18,566 bases of DNA from Candidatus Woesearchaeota archaeon (GCA_016180275.1 JACPBN010000091.1:1-18566), one strand, 5' to 3'. Positions 1-6,503 are shown, counted from the first letter of the stretch. The notes: a model not told the origin generated them from the sequence alone. Numbers and translations: made by a program.

Positions 1-41
1 ATACAAGGTGATATTTAAATGTAATACCAAACACAAAGAAG

Positions 42-77
42 TTAGGTGATGAAAGCCGATACAGCTTTCTCACTTAA
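42..77. repeat. Bulged 14-bp hairpin upstream of element 1
   Basis: Positions 42-49 pair with 70-77 and 51-56 (GAAAGC) pair with 64-69 (GCTTTC), with a single T bulge at 50 and a 7-nt loop at 57-63. One pair is a G-T wobble. It lies 16 nt before the outer stem of the structured element at 94-315 and may be its 5' domain, or the end of a transcript entering from the left. No T-run follows, so a terminator role is not clearly supported. Confidence 0.55.
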
Positions 78-93
78 TTAAAAATTCTCATAG

Positions 94-315
94 AAGTTAA
101 GAACACAAAAGCCAGAGCAGTGGCTGACGTCGCCAATTTTGCAAACATAATCACTATGACCAGCGAGACCTGAGCGATGTTCCATGGAGCGAAGGTCAAT
201 TAACTTAACTTGCAAATGTTTGCAGGCGACGGTCGAAAGGCGAAAATTTGTATACGCAGTATATAAATTTCCGACTTGAGACGAAGCCACTGCTCTGGCT
301 TTGTAGAGGTAACTT
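94..315 (+). ncRNA. Structured element 1 (candidate non-coding RNA, family unknown)
   Basis: The outer stem pairs 106-125 with 285-303: 19 bp with one bulged A. It extends through a 6x6 internal loop to AAGTTA (94-99) with TAACTT (310-315). Inside, GTCGCC (129-134) pairs with GGCGAC (225-230), then an asymmetric loop AATTTT (135-140) faces a single A (224), then GCAAACAT (141-148) pairs with ATGTTTGC (216-223). A third arm has GTCG (232-235) with CGAC (272-275) and a 12-bp hairpin, 244-255 with 259-270, closed by a 3-nt loop. A sub-stem, TGACC (157-161) with GGTCA (194-198), sits in the apical region. Together this is a three-way junction. I do not recognise the SRP, RNase P, tRNA or box C/D signatures. 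The strand is assigned because the same internal-loop motif recurs on the minus strand at 18316-18543. A palindromic mobile element is the alternative. Confidence 0.55.
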
Positions 316-358
316 AATACGTACTTCAATTATCTTCAATTAGACTTTTGCGTTTTTA

Positions 359-490
359 ATTTTTTATAAATGGGGTAACAGCATAGCTGTTAGAATTCCA
401 GGCGAGATTGCAGAAGAATGCCATATTACTGCAGGAAAGGAAGGGCTTCTGACAAAAGACAAGCACGGAATTAGGATTATACCTGCTTAG
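359..490 (+). pseudogene. MazE/SpoVT-AbrB antitoxin remnant
   Basis: Reading from 368 to the stop at 488-490 gives 40 residues that begin KWGNSIAVRIP and end GIRIIPA. This is the hallmark of the SpoVT-AbrB (MazE-like) DNA-binding domain of type II antitoxins, which usually start with a few residues before KWGNS and run to about 70-85 residues. Here no ATG, GTG or TTG lies in frame between the upstream stop at 341-343 and the domain. The C-terminal toxin-binding tail is also missing, and the usual acidic G-D-E-V stretch reads G-K-E-G. No MazF gene is present beside it. The left break lies just beyond structured element 1, so that element may mark the event that removed the 5' end. A functional short protein with a non-standard start cannot be excluded. 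Confidence 0.6.
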
Positions 491-506
491 AGAGTATAAT
501 CAGAAT

Positions 507-1556
507 CTAGCTTTCAATTACAAAAACTTTTTTTCTCAGGTTTTTATGTATATAGAATTCAAACTCAGCCGGGCATTTTAATTTATTTGATGCAATTAAT
601 TTTTTGTAATTAATATTCTTATAATTTGTAAAATAAGGCAGTCCAATAACTGCTCTCTTAACTCTGATTTTTCTTAACAATGCAAAAAATGAGGCATATA
701 ATTTTAGTATATCAACTTCCTTAGTGTTTATGGCATAAGGCAAATCTGTGCAAATGTACTTGATATTTCCTGATTTAGTCTTATAATTGCTAATTTCTAA
801 CGCATCCGTATTTATTATCTTATAATTTTTAATCTTATAACTCTTCAGATTCTCATTTGCAGCCTTTACCATCCATTTATTTATGTCAAATCCAATTGTT
901 TTGTAGCCAAGCAGACCGGCTTCTATTAAGATTCCGCCTGTGCCGACAAATGAGTCGCAGATAACAGAGTCTTTAGTCTTATTTTTCTTATCTGCTTTAT
1001 TGCCTTTGTCTGCGCCTAATAAATTAACCATCCCTCTTGCTAATTTTGGATGCAAACTGCTGGGATGAAGGACTTTTCTTTTATGGGCTTTTCTTTGCTC
1101 AAAATCATGCTCTGACTTTAAAATTAATTTACCGCAAAAAAAATTATCTTGAGAAAAAATGAAGTCAATTTGTGTGGAAGAATTTTCTAGCTTTACTCTT
1201 GGCTTGATTTTATTTGCGCCCAGATTCCTCCAGATAATGCTGCCAAGCTGTTTTTCAGTAAATTTAGATTCTTCATTTCCGGTATTTATGATTCTTACCG
1301 CAAAATTGTTTTTGTAAATAGTTTGAAAATTAAATTTCTTTGTTTTATTAATAACATTTGCATTAGTTGCATCAAACAAATATTCACAAATTCTATGGGT
1401 GTATGCAAGATCAGCAGCTTTTATCATGTCAAAATCATTTATTTCTGCAATCAAGGCTCTGCTGTTTAATTTAGCATCCTTAACATTAAATAATGCCTTG
1501 GCTTCAGCCGCTGCAAACTTCACATTTTCGCCTGATAATAGGAATATGTATTTCAT
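507..1556 (-). CDS. THUMP-domain tRNA guanosine-N2 methyltransferase, TrmG10/Trm11 family
   Basis: 349 residues, close to the usual size of archaeal TrmG10, the SAM-dependent enzyme that makes N2-(di)methylguanosine at tRNA position 10. The N-terminal half (about 1-150) fits the NFLD-THUMP RNA-binding region. Residues 155-180 carry the family segment R-K-x-H-K-R...HPSSLHPKLARGMVNLL. The Rossmann SAM site is DSFVGTGGILIEAG (201-214), with the ribose-binding acid in GFDIN (222-226). The catalytic motif IV reads TDLPYA (270-275), against the canonical D/N-PPY. A lysine/asparagine-rich insert lies at 181-196. The start is the only ATG giving a full N-terminus. It is divergent from the SHOCT gene, and a TTTAAA box about 27 nt upstream suggests a leaderless transcript. 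Family assignment is firm; the exact target guanosine is inferred. Confidence 0.88.
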   Translation of the reverse strand: MKYIFLLSGENVKFAAAEAKALFNVKDAKLNSRALIAEINDFDMIKAADLAYTHRICEYLFDATNANVINKTKKFNFQTIYKNNFAVRIINTGNEESKFTEKQLGSIIWRNLGANKIKPRVKLENSSTQIDFIFSQDNFFCGKLILKSEHDFEQRKAHKRKVLHPSSLHPKLARGMVNLLGADKGNKADKKNKTKDSVICDSFVGTGGILIEAGLLGYKTIGFDINKWMVKAANENLKSYKIKNYKIINTDALEISNYKTKSGNIKYICTDLPYAINTKEVDILKLYASFFALLRKIRVKRAVIGLPYFTNYKNINYKKLIASNKLKCPAEFEFYIHKNLRKKVFVIES

Positions 1557-1578
1557 AAGCGCAAGATAAATAAAAAAG

Positions 1579-1587
1579 CTTTAAATA
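1579..1587. promoter_or_regulatory. TATA-like box shared by divergent genes
   Basis: CTTTAAATA sits in the 48-bp gap between the divergent starts at 1556 (-) and 1605 (+). Its TTTAAA core is palindromic and lies about 27 nt from one start and 22 nt from the other, the distance at which an archaeal TATA box gives leaderless mRNA. No other good box is visible for either gene. Confidence 0.5.
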
Positions 1588-1604
1588 GGTATCTGCTTTT
1601 TGCT

Positions 1605-1796
1605 ATGGACATCAAAAGATACCAGAGGAAGTATGGCATTTTGTTTTGGATAGTTGTGATAGTCCTTGCAGTGATACTTATTATGGCATTGCCTATGATC
1701 CTGATGATAGTTGCGATAGAGCTTCTTATCTGGCTTATATTTTGGGGAATAGAAAAGCAGACAAGCAAGACACGGAAATACAAAGAAAAGCTATAG
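1605..1796 (+). CDS. Membrane-anchor half of a frame-broken SHOCT-domain protein
   Basis: This reading frame opens MDIKRYQRKYGILFW and is almost entirely hydrophobic to about residue 48, so it is a membrane anchor with one or two helices. After WGIEK (about residues 48-52) it runs into a basic tail and stops at 1794-1796. The neighbouring frame carries a SHOCT domain that normally follows such an anchor, so these appear to be two halves of one small protein of about 90 residues. Inserting one A in the A-run at 1753-1756 would join them. SHOCT membrane proteins are common small proteins of mostly unknown function. The ATG is preceded by a TATA-like box 22 nt upstream and no Shine-Dalgarno site. 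Confidence 0.6.
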   Translation: MDIKRYQRKYGILFWIVVIVLAVILIMALPMILMIVAIELLIWLIFWGIEKQTSKTRKYKEKL

Positions 1797-1873
1797 ATAT
1801 TCTTAAGAAAAGATATGCAACAGGCAAGATTACTAAAAAGCAGTTTGAGAGCATGAAGAAGGATTTGCGATGA
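1754..1873 (+). pseudogene. SHOCT-domain C-terminal half, out of frame with its anchor
   Basis: In this frame the last 28 residues read AIDILKKRYATGKITKKQF...MKKDLR, which matches the short C-terminal SHOCT domain consensus (LKKRYAxGEIxxEEFExMKxDL). The codons before about 1750 in this frame translate to a polar, cysteine-rich string that fits no membrane anchor, whereas the other frame gives the expected hydrophobic segment there. The domain is therefore the displaced 3' part of the gene that starts at 1605. The break may be a true mutation, a base-calling or assembly error in the A4 run at 1753-1756, or recoding. An error or mutation is likeliest, since no classic slippery heptamer is present. 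Confidence 0.65.
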
Positions 1874-1900
1874 TGTAAAAATAGTTTCTACGGCAAGGTT

Positions 1901-1909
1901 TTTATAATA
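1901..1909 (+). promoter_or_regulatory. TATA box of the RelE-type toxin gene
   Basis: TTTATAATA is centred 24 nt before the ATG at 1929, as expected for a leaderless archaeal transcript. No ribosome binding site is visible between it and the start. Confidence 0.5.
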
Positions 1910-1928
1910 TTATCGATTCTCTATACTT

Positions 1929-2243
1929 ATGTATCGCGTATTCCGTTCAGAATGGTATGAGAAGAAGCTCAGTAAGCTCGATAGAGCTGAACAAGAAAGG
2001 GTTTTCAAATTTGAGCAGCAGCTAAAAATAGAGCCTTATTCAGGAAAGCCATTAGGCTATAACTTTTTTCGTGAAAAGAAGTTTGACGGCAAGAGAATTA
2101 TTTTTTTAGTATATGATGAACATTCAGCTGTGTTCTTAGTTACTATAACAGACAAAAAGGCACAGCAGAATGAGATAGACTTGATTAAGATTAATCTAGA
2201 TATCTACAAAGATACAATAAAAAGAATCATGCAAAACCATTAG
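1929..2243 (+). CDS. RelE/ParE-superfamily toxin (mRNA interferase-like)
   Basis: 104 residues with the RelE-fold pattern: an N-terminal strand (YRVFRSEWYEKKL), a helical hairpin with K-L-D-x-A-E-Q-E-R, then L-G-Y-N-F-F-R-E-K-K-F-D-G-K-R-I-I-F and strands ending FLVTITDKKAQQNEID. The closest type I know is archaeal RelE, which cleaves ribosome-bound mRNA. The basic residues around 69-76 (EKKFDGKR) and the C-terminal lysines are where such toxins carry catalytic or RNA-contacting residues. The partner is probably the 44-residue antitoxin encoded on the other strand at 2240-2374, whose stop codon overlaps this stop codon by a few bases. That is unusual, since type II pairs are normally co-directional. 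The family call is good; activity is inferred. Confidence 0.8.
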   Translation: MYRVFRSEWYEKKLSKLDRAEQERVFKFEQQLKIEPYSGKPLGYNFFREKKFDGKRIIFLVYDEHSAVFLVTITDKKAQQNEIDLIKINLDIYKDTIKRIMQNH

Positions 2244-2374
2244 ATTTCTTTGATCTTGCCTTCTAATATATCCTTTATGCCATGTGCTATATCCTGCAAT
2301 AGTTCCTTATCTACTTTCTCAAATCTTTTTAGATCGTCATATTCTCGCTTAGATATAGTTACTGTTTCGTTCAT
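2240..2374 (-). CDS. RelB-like small antitoxin, convergent with the toxin
   Basis: The minus strand encodes 44 residues beginning MNETVTISKREYDDLKRFE and ending ILEGKIKEI. The pattern METVTISxxEYxxLK...VDxELLxxIxxGLxDIxxGRIKEx is the one I associate with small archaeal antitoxins paired with RelE-type toxins: a short N-terminal strand that would dimerise, a helix, and an acidic C-terminal helix that would wrap the toxin. The ATG at 2372-2374 is the only sensible start. The TAA at 2240-2242 overlaps the toxin TAG at 2241-2243 on the opposite strand. It lies divergently from the YqhQ-family gene, with a TATA box midway. The 3' ends of the toxin and antitoxin mRNAs would be complementary if transcription reads through, so antisense control is possible. 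Confidence 0.7.
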   Translation of the reverse strand: MNETVTISKREYDDLKRFEKVDKELLQDIAHGIKDILEGKIKEI

Positions 2375-2395
2375 ATTGGAATATTATATAATAAC

Positions 2396-2408
2396 TATAT
2401 TTATATAT
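2396..2408. promoter_or_regulatory. Palindromic TATA box between antitoxin and YqhQ-family gene
   Basis: TATATTTATATAT lies in the middle of the 55-bp divergent gap. Its centre (about 2402) is roughly 28 nt from both start codons (2374 on the minus strand, 2430 on the plus strand), so one box could serve two leaderless transcripts. A second A/T run at 2381-2391 is too close to the antitoxin start to be its box. Confidence 0.5.
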
Positions 2409-2429
2409 CTTTCGCTATTAACATGAGCT

Positions 2430-3338
2430 ATGTCCAAGAAAAACATAAGCATAGGCGGCCAGGCAGTGATTGAAGGCGTTATGATGAAAGCTTCCAGAAA
2501 TATTGCCATTGCTGTCAGAAATGAGAAAGGCAAAATTGTTACAAAGAGACAGAAATTAAGAAAGTACAAATATGGCTTTATGTATTGGCCTTTTATTCGC
2601 GGCATTGCTAATCTGATTGAAATGATGATAATTGGAATGCAGGCATTGATCTGGAGCGCAAACCAGTTTATTGAAGAGGAAGAAGAGTTTTCAGCAACTG
2701 AGCTTGTTATGCTCATTCTAACAAGTTTAGGATTTGTGATATTATTCTTTGTTGCACTGCCTTATTTCCTGACAGATTTATTTGGAGTAAGAGAAGCTTC
2801 AAAGCCATTCTTGTTTAATTTAGTAGATGGGTTGATTAAAATTACGCTATTTATTGCATACATCCTGGTAATTTCTTTTATGAAAGACGTCAAGAGATTG
2901 TTCCAATACCATGGTGCAGAGCACAGGGCAGTATATTGTCATGAAGCAAATTTAGTATTGACAGTCAAGAACTGCAAAAAATTTCCAACCATGCACCCAA
3001 GATGCGGCACTGCATTCATAATGATGGTTTTTGTGGTCAGCATATTCATTCTTTCAGTTATTCCAAGCATAATGTTTTATCTGTTTCCTGCAATTAAAGC
3101 ATATAATTTTTGGCTGCAAAAACTTGTGCTGTTTCCAGTAAGAGTATTATTCATCCCGATCGTTGCTGGAGTCTCTTACGAGCTTCTAAAACTGAGCGCA
3201 AAGTACAGCAATAACCTTCTGATGAAAGCTTTTATTCTCCCAGGTATAGGGATGCAGCTCCTTACGACAAAAAAGCCAGACAACAGGCAGCAGGAAGTTG
3301 CTATTGCTGCGCTGAAGATGGCAAAAGGGATGAAATAA
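2430..3338 (+). CDS. YqhQ-like DUF1385 membrane protein
   Basis: 302 residues, the normal size for DUF1385 (Bacillus YqhQ type). Family signatures are GGQAVIEGVMMK at 9-20 and YHGAEHRAVYCHE at 160-172, followed by FPTMHPRCGTAFIM (185-198). These conserved His, Glu, Cys and Arg residues have suggested a metal-dependent activity, but no reaction is established to my knowledge. Hydrophobic segments lie near 93-112, 135-150, 195-222 and 232-250, so it is an integral membrane protein. Start at 2430: an overlapping ATG at 2423 is in another frame and leads nowhere, and a TATA box lies about 28 nt upstream. The family is mainly bacterial, so its presence between archaeal genes hints at old lateral transfer; base use looks like that of its neighbours. 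Confidence 0.87.
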   Translation: MSKKNISIGGQAVIEGVMMKASRNIAIAVRNEKGKIVTKRQKLRKYKYGFMYWPFIRGIANLIEMMIIGMQALIWSANQFIEEEEEFSATELVMLILTSLGFVILFFVALPYFLTDLFGVREASKPFLFNLVDGLIKITLFIAYILVISFMKDVKRLFQYHGAEHRAVYCHEANLVLTVKNCKKFPTMHPRCGTAFIMMVFVVSIFILSVIPSIMFYLFPAIKAYNFWLQKLVLFPVRVLFIPIVAGVSYELLKLSAKYSNNLLMKAFILPGIGMQLLTTKKPDNRQQEVAIAALKMAKGMK

Positions 3339-3562
3339 GTAGAATACTGACTAATTAAAACCTAAATCCTTTCTTGTAAATACTTTGCTATTTTTTAATA
3401 TTCTGCTCAAATTGCAAAAGTCTTTTATATTGTGAAGTAAGGATAAATACACTTTGTTTTTTATTATATCATTTCTATATATTCCTTATATACTCTCCCA
3501 AAACATTAATAAATCAGGGCGTTTATCTAGTTGATTAATCTTATTTGAAATAATATTAAGGC

Positions 3563-3574
3563 ATAATTAATAAG
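3563..3574 (+). promoter_or_regulatory. Probable TATA box of hisS
   Basis: ATAATTAATAAG is centred about 26 nt before the hisS ATG. The rest of the 255-bp gap (3339-3593) is AT-rich, with several T-runs (for example near 3390 and 3460) that could end transcription of the preceding gene. I see no gene or clear hairpin in it. Confidence 0.4.
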
Positions 3575-3593
3575 GCAATTTTAGCTGATTACC

Positions 3594-4898
3594 ATGGACA
3601 TAGACACGCCAAAAGGAGCAAAAGACTTTCCGCCTGAACAAAAGATTCCAAGGCAGGAGATCATCTCAAAGCTCATAAAGATATTTGAAACATTTGGATT
3701 CTCTCCGTTAGATACACCTGTACTCGAACGCTTTGATGTTCTCTCAGCAAAATACGCAGGCGGCGCAGAGATTTTGAAAGAAACTTTTAAGCTCAAAGAT
3801 CAGGGAGACAGGGATTTAGCTTTAAGGTATGACCTAACAGTTCCATTATCAAGATTTCTTGCAATGAATCCTAATTTAAGGCTGCCTTTTAAGCGTTATC
3901 AGGTTGGAGAAGTGTTTAGAGATGGTCCAATTAAGGCAGGCAGATTGAGACAGTTCACACAAAGTGATGTTGATGTAGTTGGAGCAAAGACAATGTTAGC
4001 AGATGCTGAATGTGTTAAGATTGCACAGGCATTTTTTAAAGAGATTGATGTTGATGTGATAATAGAAATCAACAACAGAAAAGTTCTTGATGGTGTATTA
4101 GCAGGATTACAGGTTCCTGAAGACAAGTTCATTGATGTGATTCTTGCAGTTGACAAGCTGAAGAAAGTTGATTTAAAAGAAATAGAGAAAGAACTCCGGC
4201 AGAAAGGCATCAAAGGAAAGTTAGTTGATGAATTATTGAGGATATTCAGCACAAAAGGCACAAATGCAGAAAAAGTTGAAAAGTTAAGAAAAATCATAAA
4301 AACAAATTCTGGCATTGAAGGGCTGAATGAGATTGAGCAGCTATTGAGTTATGTGGATCAGAAAAGTGTTGAATTTTCAATCAGCTTAGCTCGCGGCCTT
4401 GCATATTACACTGGAACGGTATTTGAAGTGTTTTTGAGCGAAAAAGAAAGAATGAAGATCAATTTCACTTCAAGCTTAGCTGCAGGAGGAAGATATGACA
4501 AGATGATCGGACTGTTTATAGGAAATAACAAAGAGTATCCTGCTGTTGGCATCAGCTTTGGCATTGAGCCGATAACAGAAGTATTGAAACAAAAGAAACA
4601 GGAAAAAGAAACAGATGTTAAAAAGACAGTAACTCAGGTATATGTTATCCCAATCAAAACAATTAAAGAATCATTAAAAATTCTTGAGCAATTGAGAAAC
4701 GCAGGAATAAACGCAGACATGGACCTGAATGAGCGTGGAATCAGCAAAAATTTAGATTACGCTTCTGCGTTGAACATCCCTTTTGTAATCTTTGTAGGAG
4801 AAAAAGAGCTTGCTGAGAAGAAAGTAAAGCTAAGGGACATGAAGACTGGCAAGGAAGAATTATTAACGGTTAAAGATGTGCTTTCTAAGCTGAAATAA
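3594..4898 (+). CDS. hisS: Histidyl-tRNA synthetase
   Basis: 434 residues, standard length for this class II enzyme, which charges tRNA-His with histidine. Order: N-terminal TPKGAKDFPP (5-14), motif 1 region ending DTPVLE (40-45), then ALRYDLTVPLSRF (76-88), motif 2 KRYQVGEVFRDGP...GRLRQFTQSDVDVVG (100-130), histidine-A loop ARGLAYYTGTVFE (266-278), motif 3 GGRYDKMIG...PAVGISFGIEPI (298-327) and an HGTP anticodon-binding domain from about 345 to the end. The residue after RGL is Ala where most HisRS have Asp (RGLDYY); Arg and both Tyr are kept. It stands alone with its own TATA box, followed by another box before the next gene. Confidence 0.96.
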   Translation: MDIDTPKGAKDFPPEQKIPRQEIISKLIKIFETFGFSPLDTPVLERFDVLSAKYAGGAEILKETFKLKDQGDRDLALRYDLTVPLSRFLAMNPNLRLPFKRYQVGEVFRDGPIKAGRLRQFTQSDVDVVGAKTMLADAECVKIAQAFFKEIDVDVIIEINNRKVLDGVLAGLQVPEDKFIDVILAVDKLKKVDLKEIEKELRQKGIKGKLVDELLRIFSTKGTNAEKVEKLRKIIKTNSGIEGLNEIEQLLSYVDQKSVEFSISLARGLAYYTGTVFEVFLSEKERMKINFTSSLAAGGRYDKMIGLFIGNNKEYPAVGISFGIEPITEVLKQKKQEKETDVKKTVTQVYVIPIKTIKESLKILEQLRNAGINADMDLNERGISKNLDYASALNIPFVIFVGEKELAEKKVKLRDMKTGKEELLTVKDVLSKLK

Positions 4899-4952
4899 TA
4901 ACATAAGTAATTCTATTTAAAAGTGTTAAACTTCCGATAAATGTGTCAGAAG

Positions 4953-4963
4953 CTTTATAAATA
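4953..4963 (+). promoter_or_regulatory. TATA box of the 343-residue unknown gene
   Basis: CTTTATAAATA is centred 27 nt before the ATG at 4985. It is one of the clearest consensus boxes in the window and there is no Shine-Dalgarno sequence, so the mRNA is probably leaderless. Confidence 0.6.
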
Positions 4964-4984
4964 AGTGTCCAGAAACATTAATTT

Positions 4985-6016
4985 ATGCAACAAACAGTTT
5001 TGCAGAAAGAGGATGGTAATAGTAATGCTGCATTAGATCATTCTACTGGCCATATTAGCAAAGATCTGGAAAATATTATTGATAAAACTATAAGTGTTGT
5101 AATAAGGGCAGGAATGCTTCCATCTTCTGATATTAGTTATGGTGAAGTTCCTGATTATGTTATAAAAACTGTAAAGCTGCACTTGAGTGCGACGCTTCAG
5201 AATAGGAAAGAGATTAAACTTGATCCTACTAAGATAGAATATGTTGTTTTGGCTTTTGATACAGTAAGAGATGAATTATACCGTGCATCAGAAACTCAAG
5301 ATCAAGATAAAAGATTATTAGAGCTTGCATATAAATTTGCATTTGTAGAGGTTGAATATTTTGGTCTAAGATGCGGACAGGATAGAAGTAACAGAGATTT
5401 ACCTAACCATTATATGGCTGCTCTCAAAAGCCTTGCAAAGATTACAAGCACAATACTAAGATCCTTAGGTAGAAACACATATAAGGAGCAGGAAGAGAGG
5501 CTATTAACTGGTTACATATTATTGTCTAATGATAAGATGCTCTTGCACAATGCAGTAGAAATTAAAGATAAGGCAGCAATCGCTTTTAGCAATAAATATA
5601 TTGCAGATAATTTAGTGGAGTTTGCAAAACGCGCTGAAGAGTTAGGAGAAGATGCTATAACAATAGCCACACAAGATGACAAAGACATATCAAGAAGAGA
5701 TGAGTTAAGTGATAGCTTAAAAACCAAGATAATTGAATATTACCAAGATGCACTTATGAAATATCAACAGGCAGTTAAATTATTTACAGAGTTAATAGAT
5801 CATGGAAATACGTCAAAAAACCTGACACCAGCAGACATTAAAGCTAAATTAATTGAATCACTTAAAGGGGTAGAGTTTACAGGATTAAAACTAAACAGCA
5901 TTATTCCAAAATATTCTGGCAATAATCCAGAAAGAAGGAACACCCTATATACGGAAGCTGCAGGTAATGCTAGAACAAGATATCAAACCTTAGAAGCCGG
6001 TAATACTGGCAACTAA
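4985..6016 (+). CDS. Unknown soluble helical protein
   Basis: 343 residues that I do not recognise. There is no signal peptide or membrane segment. The composition (rich in Lys, Glu, Asp, Leu, Ala) and spacing of hydrophobic residues point to an almost wholly helical protein, with a possible helical-repeat character in 95-290 (for example ELAYKFAFVEVEYFG, EFAKRAEELGEDAI, YYQDALMKYQQAVKLF, the last resembling a TPR helix). The N-terminal 25 residues and the last 30 (Asn, Gly, Arg and Thr rich) look disordered. It has its own strong TATA box and converges on the next gene with only 13 bp between stop codons. The ORF is long, starts at the expected distance from the promoter and uses codons like its neighbours, so it is a real gene; its role is unknown. 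Confidence 0.75.
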   Translation: MQQTVLQKEDGNSNAALDHSTGHISKDLENIIDKTISVVIRAGMLPSSDISYGEVPDYVIKTVKLHLSATLQNRKEIKLDPTKIEYVVLAFDTVRDELYRASETQDQDKRLLELAYKFAFVEVEYFGLRCGQDRSNRDLPNHYMAALKSLAKITSTILRSLGRNTYKEQEERLLTGYILLSNDKMLLHNAVEIKDKAAIAFSNKYIADNLVEFAKRAEELGEDAITIATQDDKDISRRDELSDSLKTKIIEYYQDALMKYQQAVKLFTELIDHGNTSKNLTPADIKAKLIESLKGVEFTGLKLNSIIPKYSGNNPERRNTLYTEAAGNARTRYQTLEAGNTGN

Positions 6017-6029
6017 CTTAAAATAACTG

Positions 6030-6491
6030 TCATCTGCTCTTCTGCCACTCTGCCCTGTCTTCTTTTGATAAGATTGGCCTAGCAAGTATTTTATCTCCGT
6101 TTTTCTTTATTATATAATCAGGGAATTTTTCTTTTAATTTCTTAGATGGCATACTGGATAAAAGGTATGGCTTATTTTCATTATCAAACACAATCTTTGT
6201 AAATATCTCAGAATTTGCTTTCTTATATTTCTCCAAAGCTGCTAAATCTTCATTGAACTTCTCGACTCGTTTCCTGGCAGCATCTACCTCTTTTTCCTCA
6301 ATTTTCTTAAATGGCTTTACCAGGCAGAATTTGTCATAATCAGCCCATAGGAAGCATTCCCAATATTCTCCTTTTTGAGGCTTTATGCCTGCCTGCTTAT
6401 GCACAAGGCATGCTTTCTTGTTGTTAAATGCAATAGCAGCTTCGCTAGGATTCTTCTTATTCTCAACAAATTTTAACAGCAAATTAACCAT
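6030..6491 (-). CDS. Unknown small basic protein
   Basis: 153 residues, lysine-rich, family not recognised. Residues 30-65 contain Q-A-G-I-K-P-Q-K-G-E-Y-W-E-C-F-L, then a second short strand ending FCLVKPFKKIE, a pattern of short strands with conserved Gly, Trp and Pro that would suit a small beta-barrel nucleic-acid-binding fold (a guess). The middle (66-95) is a charged helix, possibly coiled coil, and the C-terminal part ends with a lysine-rich helix. A GGGGG run at 6499-6503 sits 7 nt upstream of the ATG as a Shine-Dalgarno-like site. It follows the fused primase on the same strand with a 121-bp gap, so co-transcription is possible. It converges with the unknown gene on the other strand. 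Confidence 0.65.
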   Translation of the reverse strand: MVNLLLKFVENKKNPSEAAIAFNNKKACLVHKQAGIKPQKGEYWECFLWADYDKFCLVKPFKKIEEKEVDAARKRVEKFNEDLAALEKYKKANSEIFTKIVFDNENKPYLLSSMPSKKLKEKFPDYIIKKNGDKILARPILSKEDRAEWQKSR

Positions 6492-6498
6492 TTAGGTT

Positions 6499-6503
6499 CC
6501 CCC
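6499..6503 (-). promoter_or_regulatory. G5 Shine-Dalgarno-like site
   Basis: On the minus strand a GGGGG run lies 7 nt before the ATG at 6491. G-runs are rare in this AT-rich non-coding sequence, and the run can pair with the CCUCC of a normal archaeal 16S tail through one G-U pair. It fixes the start of the 153-residue gene. Confidence 0.45.

Noticed and set aside
46..52. GTGATGA as a box C of a C/D guide RNA
   Set aside because: No D box (CTGA) follows at a usable distance, and the bases are fully taken up by a hairpin stem.
94..315. SRP RNA, RNase P RNA or a hammerhead ribozyme as identity of element 1 or 2
   Set aside because: The conserved SRP helix 8 tetraloop/AGCA, RNase P P4 (GAGGAAAGTCC / ACAGAA) and hammerhead CUGAUGA/GAAA core are not found on either strand in the expected order.
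78..329. 83-residue minus-strand frame over element 1
   Set aside because: It lies wholly in the paired element, has no domain signature, and its ends coincide with the inverted repeat; the RNA-like structure explains the sequence better.
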